Assembly: GCA_003990705.1 (NCBI GenBank)
Contig: AP018318.1
Span: 5,319,001-5,383,000, forward strand
Source: Nostoc sp. HK-01
GTDB lineage: Bacteria > Cyanobacteriota > Cyanobacteriia > Cyanobacteriales > Nostocaceae
Length of the DNA stretch: 64,000 nt
Reading direction: 5' to 3'
Each line of letters starts with the position of its first letter. Positions within the stretch are counted from its first letter, which is position 1. The position numbers and the translations under genes were made by a program. Below are positions 52,488 to 61,261 of this stretch, one piece after another. Under the pieces are notes generated by a model that saw nothing but the letters and a program-made list of their open reading frames with translations, had not been told where the DNA came from and searched no databases.

Positions 52488-54146
52488 TCACTTCACCGCT
52501 AAATCCAGCCAAGGTTTGACATTTGTAGGTAAATCGGCATTCAGGCGTAAGGGTAATTCTGGAGTAGATAAAGATTGAGCATAAGCGGCTGTGAGAAATT
52601 GTTGGTAAGTCTGAGCCTCTGGTGTGAGTTGCTTGACAAAAGCTAAACTGATACCACGAATTAGCTGACGCAAGGGTTGGGTTTCTGCGCCGCGCTTTTC
52701 TGGAATAATTTGGGAAGCTTCACCAGTGGAATATGTGGGGTCAAGAATGCTTAAATGAGTCGCACCAATGGCAGTTAATAAATATTTATTACCTCGTAAC
52801 TGGGTAAAAGGTCTGATTTGGTGAGTTAAGGCAGGAGTTAAAGCATCTTCAGTAGCGGTCAAAATTAACACAGGCTTATTAATCCGCGAGAGTCCCTGTT
52901 TACCAAAAAGTTTACCTGTAAGGGGGTTAAGTGCGATCGCACTTTTAACTCGCTCATCTTGCAACTGGAATTTTTTCCCTTTTAACGGTGTAGCTGCACA
53001 TTGCAACCAATCACCAAGGGGGTCAACCAAGCTGAGAGAAGTTTTGCAAAATTGTCGCACTTCCTCTAAATTAATTTCTCCACCCACCAAAGCTAAAGCG
53101 GTATAACCTCCCAAAGAATGACCAATTACAGTCACTTTCTCGGTGTTGAGTTTTCCTTGCAGTTGTCCTGGTTGAGTGTTGAGAATTGCCAGTTCGTTGA
53201 GTAAAAAACTCACATCCTTGGGTCGGTCAATAAATTCTATAGCTGGGAGTAATTTTGCTAAATCTCCTTGATTAGCAGCGTTGCTAATTGCCACACCATT
53301 ACTCCCAGGATGTTCAATAGCGGCTACGCTGATGCCGTGAGAAGCTAAATGACGCGCTAAATAGCTGGCAAATCGACGGTTAGCTCCAAAGCCGTGGGAA
53401 ATCACTACTAGTGGTGCTGTGGTGTCTGTTGTTTGACTCCAGTAAATGTCTACCAGAATGCTGCGTTGACGTTGTTTGTCTTGTAAAGTGAGTGTTTGCT
53501 GTTGTACTGGTGCTTGGCCTGTGGCGGCGGGGTCGAAACTAGGCCGAAAGGGTGTATTAATTTTAACTGCTAAATTTCTGGCGAGGATGCTGCCGAGGGC
53601 TTGGTTTTGTAAGTTGTTGGGGTTAAAATCCGTGGCAATTTGTAATATCTGAGTTGCGTCTAGGCTAATATTTTCCGTTGGGTAGGCTTTGAGGAAACTG
53701 ACAACGCTCAAACCATTGACTTGCCGCAGACCGATACTCATCGTTGCTTGCAAACTTTCGACTGTACTGCCGGGAATAGCTGCTGTTAAGGATGTAATCA
53801 ATTGTTTGCCTTGTGGCAAAAGAGTTAATTCATCCACAAATTTGTCAGCAAATTTTGGATCTACTTGCACTCGTCGATTGAGTAAGCCGCGTAATTCTGG
53901 TGTAAATAAAGATTCGTAAGCTTGGAGAGTTTTGGACAGTGTTCCAGTTTTAGCAAATTTTTCGATATCCGCGATCGCTACAGATTGTTGAAACGGGCCA
54001 AACCGAATAGTTACTGTTTCCGCAGCTAAAGTAGCTGGTATTGCTACACCCCAACTTAACACCAGACCCAAACTAAATAACAAACCTTGCAATAACGAAC
54101 GCTTGCAAGGTTTGTTGCTTGGTTGAAACTGCAAAGAAACTGCCAT
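52488..54146 (-). CDS. Exported alpha/beta hydrolase with DUF1400 N-terminal domain
   Basis: The 552-residue protein has a signal peptide (~17-43, ending TLAAE). A DUF1400 domain spans ~44-175 (ETVTIRFGPFQQSVAIADIE; LNRRVQVDPKFADKFV), then an alpha/beta hydrolase domain with SHGFGANRRF (oxyanion region), nucleophile GHSLGG (S344) and a late THLSILDP His. It resembles cyanobacterial hydrolases annotated as platelet-activating-factor acetylhydrolase-like or chlorophyllase-like; the substrate is unknown. It stands between the SPFH gene and the Wza-like gene on the same strand. Confidence 0.87.
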   Translation of the reverse strand: MAVSLQFQPSNKPCKRSLLQGLLFSLGLVLSWGVAIPATLAAETVTIRFGPFQQSVAIADIEKFAKTGTLSKTLQAYESLFTPELRGLLNRRVQVDPKFADKFVDELTLLPQGKQLITSLTAAIPGSTVESLQATMSIGLRQVNGLSVVSFLKAYPTENISLDATQILQIATDFNPNNLQNQALGSILARNLAVKINTPFRPSFDPAATGQAPVQQQTLTLQDKQRQRSILVDIYWSQTTDTTAPLVVISHGFGANRRFASYLARHLASHGISVAAIEHPGSNGVAISNAANQGDLAKLLPAIEFIDRPKDVSFLLNELAILNTQPGQLQGKLNTEKVTVIGHSLGGYTALALVGGEINLEEVRQFCKTSLSLVDPLGDWLQCAATPLKGKKFQLQDERVKSAIALNPLTGKLFGKQGLSRINKPVLILTATEDALTPALTHQIRPFTQLRGNKYLLTAIGATHLSILDPTYSTGEASQIIPEKRGAETQPLRQLIRGISLAFVKQLTPEAQTYQQFLTAAYAQSLSTPELPLRLNADLPTNVKPWLDLAVK

Positions 54147-54226
54147 TTTCTTTGAACCAAAAGATTACCAGCTATGGGGACGAATAAATATGGAGTATTG
54201 TCCCCAATTTTTAGCTGTATCCTCAA

Positions 54227-55738
54227 CTAAAATCCTGTGAAAAGTCTCAACACATTCAAAATTACACCAAAGGGGCCAGCGATAGCACCTAAAGTTTCAC
54301 TAGTCTTAGTCAAACCATTACGGCCAACTATAATCACATCGTTATTTCGCAGAATAGGATTAGTCGCCTCGTTAATTCCATCAGCAAAATTGACTTTGAC
54401 AACGCGTTTGGTGACAGAACCATCAGGATTCAGCCGCACCAAATCTACAGCGGCTCTACTGGCTCTGGCATCATTAAAACCACCAGCAGCTAACAAAGCT
54501 TGGTTTAAAGAACTATTGGGCTTAATCTCCGTAGCGCCTGGTCTTTTCACTTCACCGACAACACCCACTTGAATGGTGTTTGGAGACAAGGTTGTATTAG
54601 CTAGTTGGGTCGCTTCTGCGGCAGTCACATCAGTAGCAGTAGGGATCACAATTGTATCGCCGTCTTGCACAATAATGTCTTGATTGACATCACCACTCTG
54701 GAGTAATTGCCAAAGATTAACATCAATGTTTTGTTCACCACCAGTTCTAGTAGGACGGCGGAGTTTCAGACTACGAATGTCAGCTTGTCCGGTGATTCCA
54801 CCCGCTAATTGAATTGCTCTGGTGACTGTAGGTAAACCGCCTGCACCCCCTTCTGCACCGCCACCACCTGTGGTCACAAGATAAGAGCCAGGACGGTTGA
54901 CTTCACCAATAATGGCTACAGTCCGGGGTGTGCTGGGACTAGCAGCAAAGTTGCTGGCGGCTAAATTACGCGCGTCTGTTTTGTCGAAGTTAGATGCAGT
55001 CGGTACAAAGATAGTGTCACCATCGCGTAATGTAATATCTTGACCTATCTGACCTGTCTGTACAGCCTCTTTTAAGTTAAGGCTCACAAGTTGTTCACCA
55101 CTGCGTCCAACTTTCCGCCTTACTTGTACTTGAGTGACATCTGCTGCTAAGGTCACGCCCTGGGCTGTGGTTAAAGCTGCTAAAACAGTTGGGTATTGTA
55201 CGCCAGGATTATCCCCTGCGCCACCACTTAAGCTGAGAGTATAAGAACCAGGCCTTGTAACTTCTCCCGCAACAAAGATATTAATGGGGCGCGGTGATAA
55301 CAGATTGACCGAAATTAAAGGACGTTTTAAATAACGGGAGTATCTTCTGGCAATTTCATCAGATGCTTGTTCAGTTGTTAACCCCAAAACTGGAACACTG
55401 CCAATCAGAGGTAAAGTGATTGCTCCACCGGGAGGAATTTGATATTCACCTGTGTATTCCGGCACTTCAAATACATTAACCCGGATGCGATCGCCTCCAC
55501 CTAAAGTATAATTAGTGTCTAGTTGCTGTGCAGTTGCTGGTGATATCTGTTGTGGCGGAATAATTGGTGTTCGATTCGGCGGTAGCGTTTGTGGTGTTGG
55601 TATTACTGGTTTTGAAGCTGGTAATACTGGTTGTCCCTGAGCTAGGCTGACGGGCGACACAGCAAAATTGATAGCTGTACAAAAAGCCACACCCATAACT
55701 GGCTGGGTGAGGAATTTCCATAAACCTGTGTTAAACAT
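54227..55738 (-). CDS. Wza-like polysaccharide export protein with SLBB repeats
   Basis: The 503-residue product has an N-terminal signal (to about residue 33) and a Pro-rich stretch. The Poly_export domain follows (NYTLGGGDRIRVNVFEVPEY, IPPGGAITLPLIGSVPVLGL), then three SLBB-type beta-grasp repeats (IFVAGEVTRPGSY; VAIIGEVNRPGSY; VGVVGEVKRPGAT), each followed by ALxxAxG and a DGDTI motif. A C-terminal hydrophobic helix ends it. Wza-type proteins form outer-membrane channels for capsule or exopolysaccharide. AAGG precedes the ATG at 55738. No Wzc-like kinase or Wzx/Wzy gene is adjacent. Confidence 0.9.
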   Translation of the reverse strand: MFNTGLWKFLTQPVMGVAFCTAINFAVSPVSLAQGQPVLPASKPVIPTPQTLPPNRTPIIPPQQISPATAQQLDTNYTLGGGDRIRVNVFEVPEYTGEYQIPPGGAITLPLIGSVPVLGLTTEQASDEIARRYSRYLKRPLISVNLLSPRPINIFVAGEVTRPGSYTLSLSGGAGDNPGVQYPTVLAALTTAQGVTLAADVTQVQVRRKVGRSGEQLVSLNLKEAVQTGQIGQDITLRDGDTIFVPTASNFDKTDARNLAASNFAASPSTPRTVAIIGEVNRPGSYLVTTGGGGAEGGAGGLPTVTRAIQLAGGITGQADIRSLKLRRPTRTGGEQNIDVNLWQLLQSGDVNQDIIVQDGDTIVIPTATDVTAAEATQLANTTLSPNTIQVGVVGEVKRPGATEIKPNSSLNQALLAAGGFNDARASRAAVDLVRLNPDGSVTKRVVKVNFADGINEATNPILRNNDVIIVGRNGLTKTSETLGAIAGPFGVILNVLRLFTGF

Positions 55739-56060
55739 ATTTACCTTAGACTCTGAGACTACGATCGGCAAAGTACTGTCTAAACATTTTAATTTGACTA
55801 TACTTAAGTATTCCCGTTTCCCGACAATCTTATTTTCCTTGAAGGATACTCTTTTCCGGAAGCATAATTATTTATCAGAGTTGAATTTTTGGTAAAGTTA
55901 GCTTAAAGTTCAACTTACGGAGATGCGTATTCAGCATTTATTAATACAGGTTGTGATGGTAATTTACAAGCTAAGTAAGTGATTCAGATCCCCGAATTTT
56001 TAAAGAAGTCGGGGATCTAAAATCGAAAATTTAAAATGTGTTATTGAATATCAAAAATTA
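55739..56060. other. Intergenic region upstream of the export gene
   Basis: 322 AT-rich bases between two minus-strand genes. CCCCGAATTT...AAAGAAGTCGGGG (~55990-56014) can pair and may end the ABC gene transcript. No gene was seen. Confidence 0.45.
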
Positions 56061-57041
56061 CTAAACAGAGGTATTTTGTTGTTTAATCTTTTGAATAAAA
56101 AAGTCTTCCAGAGAATGACGCGCTAAATCCAAAGAAATGATTTTAGCTTCCATTAAGCGAAGACTATCAAGAAAATCATAGTAATCAGCTTGTAAAGTTC
56201 CCTGCCAAGAACCATCATGGTTAAATACAAGATTAGGTATCCATTTGTGGAGAATTTCTTGATCGCCACCGTTACCTTTTACTTGGTAAGCATTAGTACT
56301 ACCTAATAATTCATGGAGTGAACCAGCGCAAATTAACTCACCTTTGGCGAGAATGGCAATGCGATCGCAAATTTGCTCAACTTCACTCAGAATATGACTG
56401 TTAAAGAAAATTGTCTTCCCGGCGGCTTTTAACCCTAAAATGATTTCGCGCATTTGGTAGCGTCCTAGGGGGTCAAGACCAGACATCGGTTCATCTAAAA
56501 ATATCAGTTCTGGGTCGTTAATTAACGCCTGCGCCATACCGACACGCTGTAGCATTCCCTTAGAGTAACGACGCATTTGTTTTTTGCGTGCATCAGCTAA
56601 AGGTAGACCAACTAACTGTAAAAGTTGAGGAATGCGATCGCGCTGAATACGACGAGGAATTTGGAACAGTCCCGCCGCTAACTCTAAAAATTCCCAGCCA
56701 GTGAGATAATCATATAAATAAGGGTTTTCTGGCAGATAGCCAATACTTTGCTTGACTTGGCGATCGCCCAATGGTTTACCCAACAATAATCCCCGTCCCC
56801 CACTCGGACGGATAATTCCCAGCAAAAGTTTTAATAAAGTGGTTTTACCAGCACCATTTGGCCCCAATAACCCAAAAGTTTCCCCCTGATAAACCGTCAA
56901 AGAACAGCCTTTGAGAGATACAACTTTTTGATTCAGCCAAAAGCCACTACGGTAAACTTTTCGCAAATCAAAAGTTGCAACAACTGGCGGAACATCGGTA
57001 GGTTGCGGTTGCGCTTCAGCAGTATCTACAACAGATTTCAT
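56061..57041 (-). CDS. ABC transporter ATP-binding protein (NatA/CcmA-like)
   Basis: The 326-residue product has Walker A GPNGAGKTT (60-68), Q-loop GYLPENPYLYDYLTGWEFLE (motif YLPENP), signature YSKGMLQRVG, Walker B LIFLDEPMSGLDPLGR and a His switch NSHILSEVE. The C-terminal ~80 residues form an extra domain common in ATPases paired with a two-TM exporter of the ABC-2 type. The first ~20 residues are a polar extension. The permease partner is not adjacent in this window. The substrate is unknown. Confidence 0.9.
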   Translation of the reverse strand: MKSVVDTAEAQPQPTDVPPVVATFDLRKVYRSGFWLNQKVVSLKGCSLTVYQGETFGLLGPNGAGKTTLLKLLLGIIRPSGGRGLLLGKPLGDRQVKQSIGYLPENPYLYDYLTGWEFLELAAGLFQIPRRIQRDRIPQLLQLVGLPLADARKKQMRRYSKGMLQRVGMAQALINDPELIFLDEPMSGLDPLGRYQMREIILGLKAAGKTIFFNSHILSEVEQICDRIAILAKGELICAGSLHELLGSTNAYQVKGNGGDQEILHKWIPNLVFNHDGSWQGTLQADYYDFLDSLRLMEAKIISLDLARHSLEDFFIQKIKQQNTSV

Positions 57042-57190
57042 AATGCTTCAGTGATAACTACCAAAGTTATAGCCGCAAGTTTAATTTACTGGTATCAGTG
57101 TTTTCCTTAGAGGACGGTAATCTAAATTTATAGCCATTTTTGCTTAACCTGGCTATAAAAGAGGCAATCATCTCTGTGCTGATAATAGCG

Positions 57191-57817
57191 ATGAAATTTC
57201 ATCGAGTTTTCCAGATTTTTGCCCCAATTTTTTTAGCGGTAATTTGTCTAATTATTTGGATTGGTTCTCAATCACCAGATTCTAAACGGGCTAAGTTCTG
57301 CCGCAGTGCTAAACCTCTAACGGAAATCCAAGCTAATAATTACGATAATCTGGGAATTTATTGGCATAGTGGAACATTTATCAGAAAAGTTTCTCTGGAT
57401 GATATAGGCGAAATCAAAGTAATTATTTTTCCTAGAAGACTTTCACCGCAAACTTGGTCAAAGATATCTTCATCATCGATTCAATATATTGGTAAAGGTG
57501 GTGATGATAGTTGGCAAGAATGGTTACGTCCTGATTATTTTTATCTGCTTGAAGTTCCTCAACAAGCTACAGCCTTGGCATTTGGCAGACTTTGTTATCG
57601 CAATGGCGATGTAGAAGTTGAGTCAATCAAAAAGCTGACACCCACTACTTTGGGAAAAATAAGTATCAATGACAAAATTTATCTTTCTCATTTATACCCA
57701 TTACCAAAAATTAGTTCATCTAATGTCATTGTGAATACAGGCAGTAATCATCTAGATACTCTTGGCACTCAAACAGAAGTATATTTCACGACAGTAAAAC
57801 TTACAGCAGAAAATTAG
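57191..57817 (+). CDS. Hypothetical protein with N-terminal membrane anchor
   Basis: I do not recognise this 208-residue protein. It has a basic start (MKFHRVFQ), a hydrophobic helix (~9-27, IFAPIFLAVICLIIWIG), and a soluble part with many beta-type segments (NYDNLGIYWHSGTFIRKVSL, RLCYRNGDVEVESI). The external part is probably periplasmic. A TTG at 57140 is in frame, but the ATG at 57191 puts the anchor at the N-terminus. It is divergent from the ABC ATPase gene and convergent with hisB, separated by a strong hairpin. Confidence 0.6.
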   Translation: MKFHRVFQIFAPIFLAVICLIIWIGSQSPDSKRAKFCRSAKPLTEIQANNYDNLGIYWHSGTFIRKVSLDDIGEIKVIIFPRRLSPQTWSKISSSSIQYIGKGGDDSWQEWLRPDYFYLLEVPQQATALAFGRLCYRNGDVEVESIKKLTPTTLGKISINDKIYLSHLYPLPKISSSNVIVNTGSNHLDTLGTQTEVYFTTVKLTAEN

Positions 57818-57856
57818 ACTTCAGAAAATCTTGATTGCATAGATAAAAAGCAATGT

Positions 57857-57888
57857 CATTAGTTATTTGTAAATACAAATGACTAATG
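57857..57888. terminator. Bidirectional hairpin between the hypothetical gene and hisB
   Basis: CATTAGTTATTTGTA and TACAAATGACTAATG pair over 15 bases with one mismatch and a 2-base centre. It lies just beyond the stops of both convergent genes. Confidence 0.7.
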
Positions 57889-57894
57889 ACTAAT

Positions 57895-58545
57895 TTATAA
57901 AACACCTTTAGAACTAGGAATTGTCCCAGCACGACGTGGGTCAAATTCAGTTGCCATCCGCATAGCTCTAGCAAATGCTTTAAATGTTGCTTCAATAATG
58001 TGATGGGAATTAATCCCATCTAACTGACGAATGTGCAGTGTCATTTGGCTATGATTCACCAATGCCACAAAAAATTCTCGCACTAGCTGAGTGTCATAGG
58101 TTCCCACGCGTTGTGTGGGAATTTGTAAGCCGTAACTTAGGTGAGGTCGTCCAGAAAAATCTAACGCCACTTGAATCAAAGCTTCATCTAATGGTGCTAA
58201 AAAGTTACCAAAGCGGACAATACCTTTTCTATCACCCAATGCTTGATGCAAAGCTTGTCCTAAAGTTATACCCACATCTTCATTAGTATGATGATCATCA
58301 ATTTCCCAATCTCCCTTGGCTTTGACATCTAAATCAATCAAACCGTGAGAGGAAATTTGATGCAACATGTGGTCTAAAAATGGAACGCCAGTTGCAGCAT
58401 TGCATTTTCCTGTGCCATCTAAATTAATAGTTACTTGCACATCAGTTTCACCAGTCACACGGTGAACAGAAGCAATACGAGCAGGTGTAATTGATGAAAC
58501 TTGGTGCAGAACAGAATTTTTATTAGAGGTATCGCTAATTTGCAT
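57895..58545 (-). CDS. hisB: Imidazoleglycerol-phosphate dehydratase
   Basis: Dehydrates imidazole glycerol phosphate to imidazole acetol phosphate in histidine synthesis. The 216-residue product is the monofunctional form (no phosphatase domain). It has the Mn-binding motifs [37 protein letters not shown] and the late [13 protein letters not shown]. The first ~20 residues are a variable extension ([10 protein letters not shown]). Upstream on the same strand is fabI, but a 148-bp structured element separates them. Confidence 0.95.
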   Translation of the reverse strand: MQISDTSNKNSVLHQVSSITPARIASVHRVTGETDVQVTINLDGTGKCNAATGVPFLDHMLHQISSHGLIDLDVKAKGDWEIDDHHTNEDVGITLGQALHQALGDRKGIVRFGNFLAPLDEALIQVALDFSGRPHLSYGLQIPTQRVGTYDTQLVREFFVALVNHSQMTLHIRQLDGINSHHIIEATFKAFARAMRMATEFDPRRAGTIPSSKGVL

Positions 58546-58563
58546 AGTTAATGAGGAAGTAGG

Positions 58564-58711
58564 AAGTCAAAAGTAAAAAAGCAAAAGTAAAAAACAATTC
58601 TTTTACCCTTCGGGTTCACCACTTGCTTCTCCTAATCGGAGACGCTGCGCGAACAAGCCGGGAAACCCGTCCAACGCAGTGGTTCACCTTTTTACTTTTA
58701 ACTTTTGACTT
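58564..58711. repeat. Structured 148-bp element between fabI and hisB
   Basis: AAGTCAAAAGT at 58564-58574 is exactly inverted at 58701-58711 (ACTTTTGACTT). Next to these are A/T-rich near-complementary arms. The interior is GC-richer, has GGTTCACC twice (about 58614-58621 and 58681-58688), and holds two short hairpins (TCTCC-TAATC-GGAGA and CGGG-AAA-CCCG). It looks like a dispersed, MITE-like cyanobacterial repeat inserted between two genes; transposition is inferred. Confidence 0.6.
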
Positions 58712-58722
58712 GAGTGATACTA

Positions 58723-59499
58723 TTACATTCCCATAATTTCATATCCTGCATCCACATACAGAACTTGCCCAGTAATACCACTGGATAAATCACTGCACAA
58801 GAAAGCCGCCGTATTACCTACTTCTTGTTGAGTGACTGTACGTCGCAGAGGCGCTACTTGTTCTACATGATGAATCATATCTAAAATTCCGCCAACTGCC
58901 GAAGATGCCAAAGTCCGAATTGGCCCAGCTGAGATGGCATTTACACGAATATTTTCTGGGCCGAGTTCTGCTGCTAGATAACGCACACTCGCTTCTAAAC
59001 CAGCCTTAGCTACTCCCATCACATTGTAGTTAGGAATAGCTCTAACCCCACCAAGATAAGTCAATGTGACAATGCTACCACCTTCTGTCATTAACGGTTT
59101 AGCAGCACCGCTTAACTGTACTAAAGAATAGGTACTAATTTCTAAAGCTGTATTGAAACCAGAACGAGAGGTTTGGCTAAAACCTCCTGTTAAATCATCT
59201 TTATTGGCAAAAGCCAGACAGTGGATCAGAATATCTAACTTGCCCCATTTTTCCCGCACTGCCTCAAAGGTAGAGTGAATCTGTTCGTCGTTTTGAACAT
59301 TACAGGGAACAAATAAGCTGGGATTGAGAGGTTCTACTAATTCCGCAACTTTTTTCTCCATTTTGCCACGTTCATCGGGCAGGTAAGTAATACCTAAATT
59401 AGCTCCGGCTGCGTGCAATTGTTGAGCGATACCCCAAGCGATGGAGCGATTATTGGCAATACCTGTAACAAGGGCGTTTTTTCCAGTCAGATTCAGCAT
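58723..59499 (-). CDS. fabI: Enoyl-[acyl-carrier-protein] reductase (NADH)
   Basis: Last step of fatty-acid elongation. The 258-residue SDR-type protein has GIANNRSIAWGIAQQL for the dinucleotide, HCLAFANKDDLTGGF, and the catalytic pair Y158 and K165 in YNVMGVAKAG with NAISAGPIRTLASSAV after it. The FabI-type spacing Y-x6-K is seen. The ATG at 59499 gives the usual start (MLNLTGKNALVTG); a TTG 21 bases upstream is in frame. It is divergent from ntcA, as in Anabaena-type genomes. Confidence 0.95.
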   Translation of the reverse strand: MLNLTGKNALVTGIANNRSIAWGIAQQLHAAGANLGITYLPDERGKMEKKVAELVEPLNPSLFVPCNVQNDEQIHSTFEAVREKWGKLDILIHCLAFANKDDLTGGFSQTSRSGFNTALEISTYSLVQLSGAAKPLMTEGGSIVTLTYLGGVRAIPNYNVMGVAKAGLEASVRYLAAELGPENIRVNAISAGPIRTLASSAVGGILDMIHHVEQVAPLRRTVTQQEVGNTAAFLCSDLSSGITGQVLYVDAGYEIMGM

Positions 59500-60341
59500 A
59501 CAAATTATTAACAGGATCAATCATGATAAAGATGTCCGAGCAGTATCAAATATTTTTCTTTATCCCCATATAACACAGTGTGGCCTTCACAACCCTACTA
59601 TTCAAAAAATAAAAGCATTTTGAACAATATTTGCTTTCACGAAAGTTCGTTTGGCAACGCGATGACTGTTTTTGACTTGGGCGTAGCTGTAATAGCTTTT
59701 CTTTTCCAAAAGGAAGTAACACCCTTGAGTCTAAATTTTTTAGGGGATTGGAGGATACTTCAACTGCTGAATGTATCACCTGGGACTTTTCAGACATCCT
59801 CTTAGGAGGATACTAGAAACTGAGGCCTGTTTTGCTGGGTTGACCACAGGATTTAGAAAAATCATGTTTGACAGGAAAGAATACATGGGTCAGTCGCCAG
59901 AATTTTCCCATTGAATCTTGGGGTACTGGCGGATGAATAAACTATGAAACACTACACCAAATTGAAAATTTGCTGCTGTTTCTAGGTAACAGATATTTTT
60001 CCCCAAGGATTGATTTTGACTCTGAATTGTGAATTGTGAATTCTTCTTTAAATCAACAAGTGCGTTTCCTGCATAAAAAATTGTCTGCTATTCCTGAAGA
60101 TATTCTCAAGATATAATGAATTTTTTTGCAAAAAACCTGATGAATAGGAGTTTGTAAGTACTTATAACAACTACTAGCTAAAAAGGTGAAAAATTATGTA
60201 TCATTATGAACAAATAACTCTGATGTTTGGTATTTGAGTATAGGAAAGTACAGAAAGGTTGACGGTGATTTATTGATTTTTCAGGTGTATTCTTAGGTAA
60301 TCAGTTTATTTGTTTTTCCGGCATTGGGTAGGGGAAGGGAG
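59500..60341. other. Long fabI-ntcA intergenic region
   Basis: About 840 bases without a convincing gene. It carries the GTA-N8-TAC site at 60238-60251. A long leader is consistent with ntcA genes having several promoters in Anabaena (known from the literature). Two overlapping short frames at 59546-59805 have no recognisable product. Confidence 0.55.
60238..60251 (+). promoter_or_regulatory. NtcA-binding site (GTA-N8-TAC) upstream of ntcA
   Basis: GTATAGGAAAGTAC matches the NtcA consensus GTA-N8-TAC exactly. It lies 90 bases before the ntcA ATG. Autoregulation of ntcA is established in Anabaena; that this site mediates it here is inferred. No clear TA-N3-T -10 box was found at the ideal distance. 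Confidence 0.65.
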
Positions 60342-61013
60342 ATGATCGTGACACAAGATAAAGCCCTAGCAAATGTTTTTCGTCAGATGGCAACTGGCGC
60401 GTTTCCGCCTGTTGTGGAAACGTTTGAACGCAACAAAACGATCTTTTTTCCGGGCGATCCTGCTGAACGAGTTTATTTTCTTCTTAAGGGTGCTGTAAAA
60501 CTTTCCAGGGTATACGAAGCAGGAGAAGAAATAACAGTAGCGTTGTTACGGGAAAATAGTGTTTTTGGTGTGTTGTCTTTGCTGACAGGAAATAAGTCGG
60601 ATAGATTTTACCATGCTGTTGCATTTACACCTGTAGAATTGCTGTCAGCACCAATCGAACAAGTAGAGCAAGCACTCAAGGAAAATCCAGAATTATCAAT
60701 GTTAATGCTGCGGGGTCTGTCTTCGCGGATTTTACAGACAGAGATGATGATTGAAACTCTAGCTCACCGAGATATGGGTTCCAGATTGGTGAGTTTTTTA
60801 TTAATTCTTTGTCGTGATTTTGGTGTTCCTTGTGCAGATGGAATCACAATTGATCTGAAGCTATCTCATCAGGCGATCGCAGAGGCAATTGGTTCTACTC
60901 GCGTGACGGTCACTAGGTTACTTGGTGATTTACGTGAAAAGAAAATGATTTCTATTCATAAAAAGAAGATTACTGTGCATAAACCTGTTAGCTTAAGTAG
61001 ACAGTTCACTTAA
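60342..61013 (+). CDS. ntcA: Global nitrogen regulator NtcA
   Basis: CRP-family activator that responds to 2-oxoglutarate and controls nitrogen assimilation and heterocyst development. The 223-residue product has the cNMP-like beta barrel (~25-115: [20 protein letters not shown]), the dimer helix (~120-150) and a C-terminal HTH (175-197: [20 protein letters not shown]). The sequence is nearly that of known NtcA proteins through the HTH. GGGGAAGGGAG precedes the ATG; an upstream in-frame codon at 60324 is less likely. An NtcA site lies in the long upstream region. It is followed by the DUF3084 gene as in Anabaena. Confidence 0.98.
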   Translation: MIVTQDKALANVFRQMATGAFPPVVETFERNKTIFFPGDPAERVYFLLKGAVKLSRVYEAGEEITVALLRENSVFGVLSLLTGNKSDRFYHAVAFTPVELLSAPIEQVEQALKENPELSMLMLRGLSSRILQTEMMIETLAHRDMGSRLVSFLLILCRDFGVPCADGITIDLKLSHQAIAEAIGSTRVTVTRLLGDLREKKMISIHKKKITVHKPVSLSRQFT

Positions 61014-61261
61014 ACAAGAATGTCAGCAGTCAGAACAAAAACGTTATTCATTCTGAATTTGGGCTGACTGACGACTGAATTCTTTGTTGTTCAAAGCAAT
61101 TGGAGGTAGTGGAGTTGGCAATTATTGTGTTTTTGCAGATAATACCCATAGCTGGAGTTAAATCATAAATTGATGAATCTTCGCTATTGCCAATCATCCA
61201 TCCTCCACAGACAATGCTCGAAAGTAGTAGGCTGTATCTGGAACCATTTCGGTAGCTGAAG

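Noticed and set aside
59546-59805. Two overlapping short frames on opposite strands between fabI and ntcA
   Set aside because: Low-complexity, unrecognisable products without ribosome sites in a region expected to be regulatory.
60118-60180. Further NtcA-like sites (e.g. GTAAGTACTTATAA near 60156)
   Set aside because: One base off the GTA-N8-TAC consensus; too many such matches are expected by chance in AT-rich DNA.
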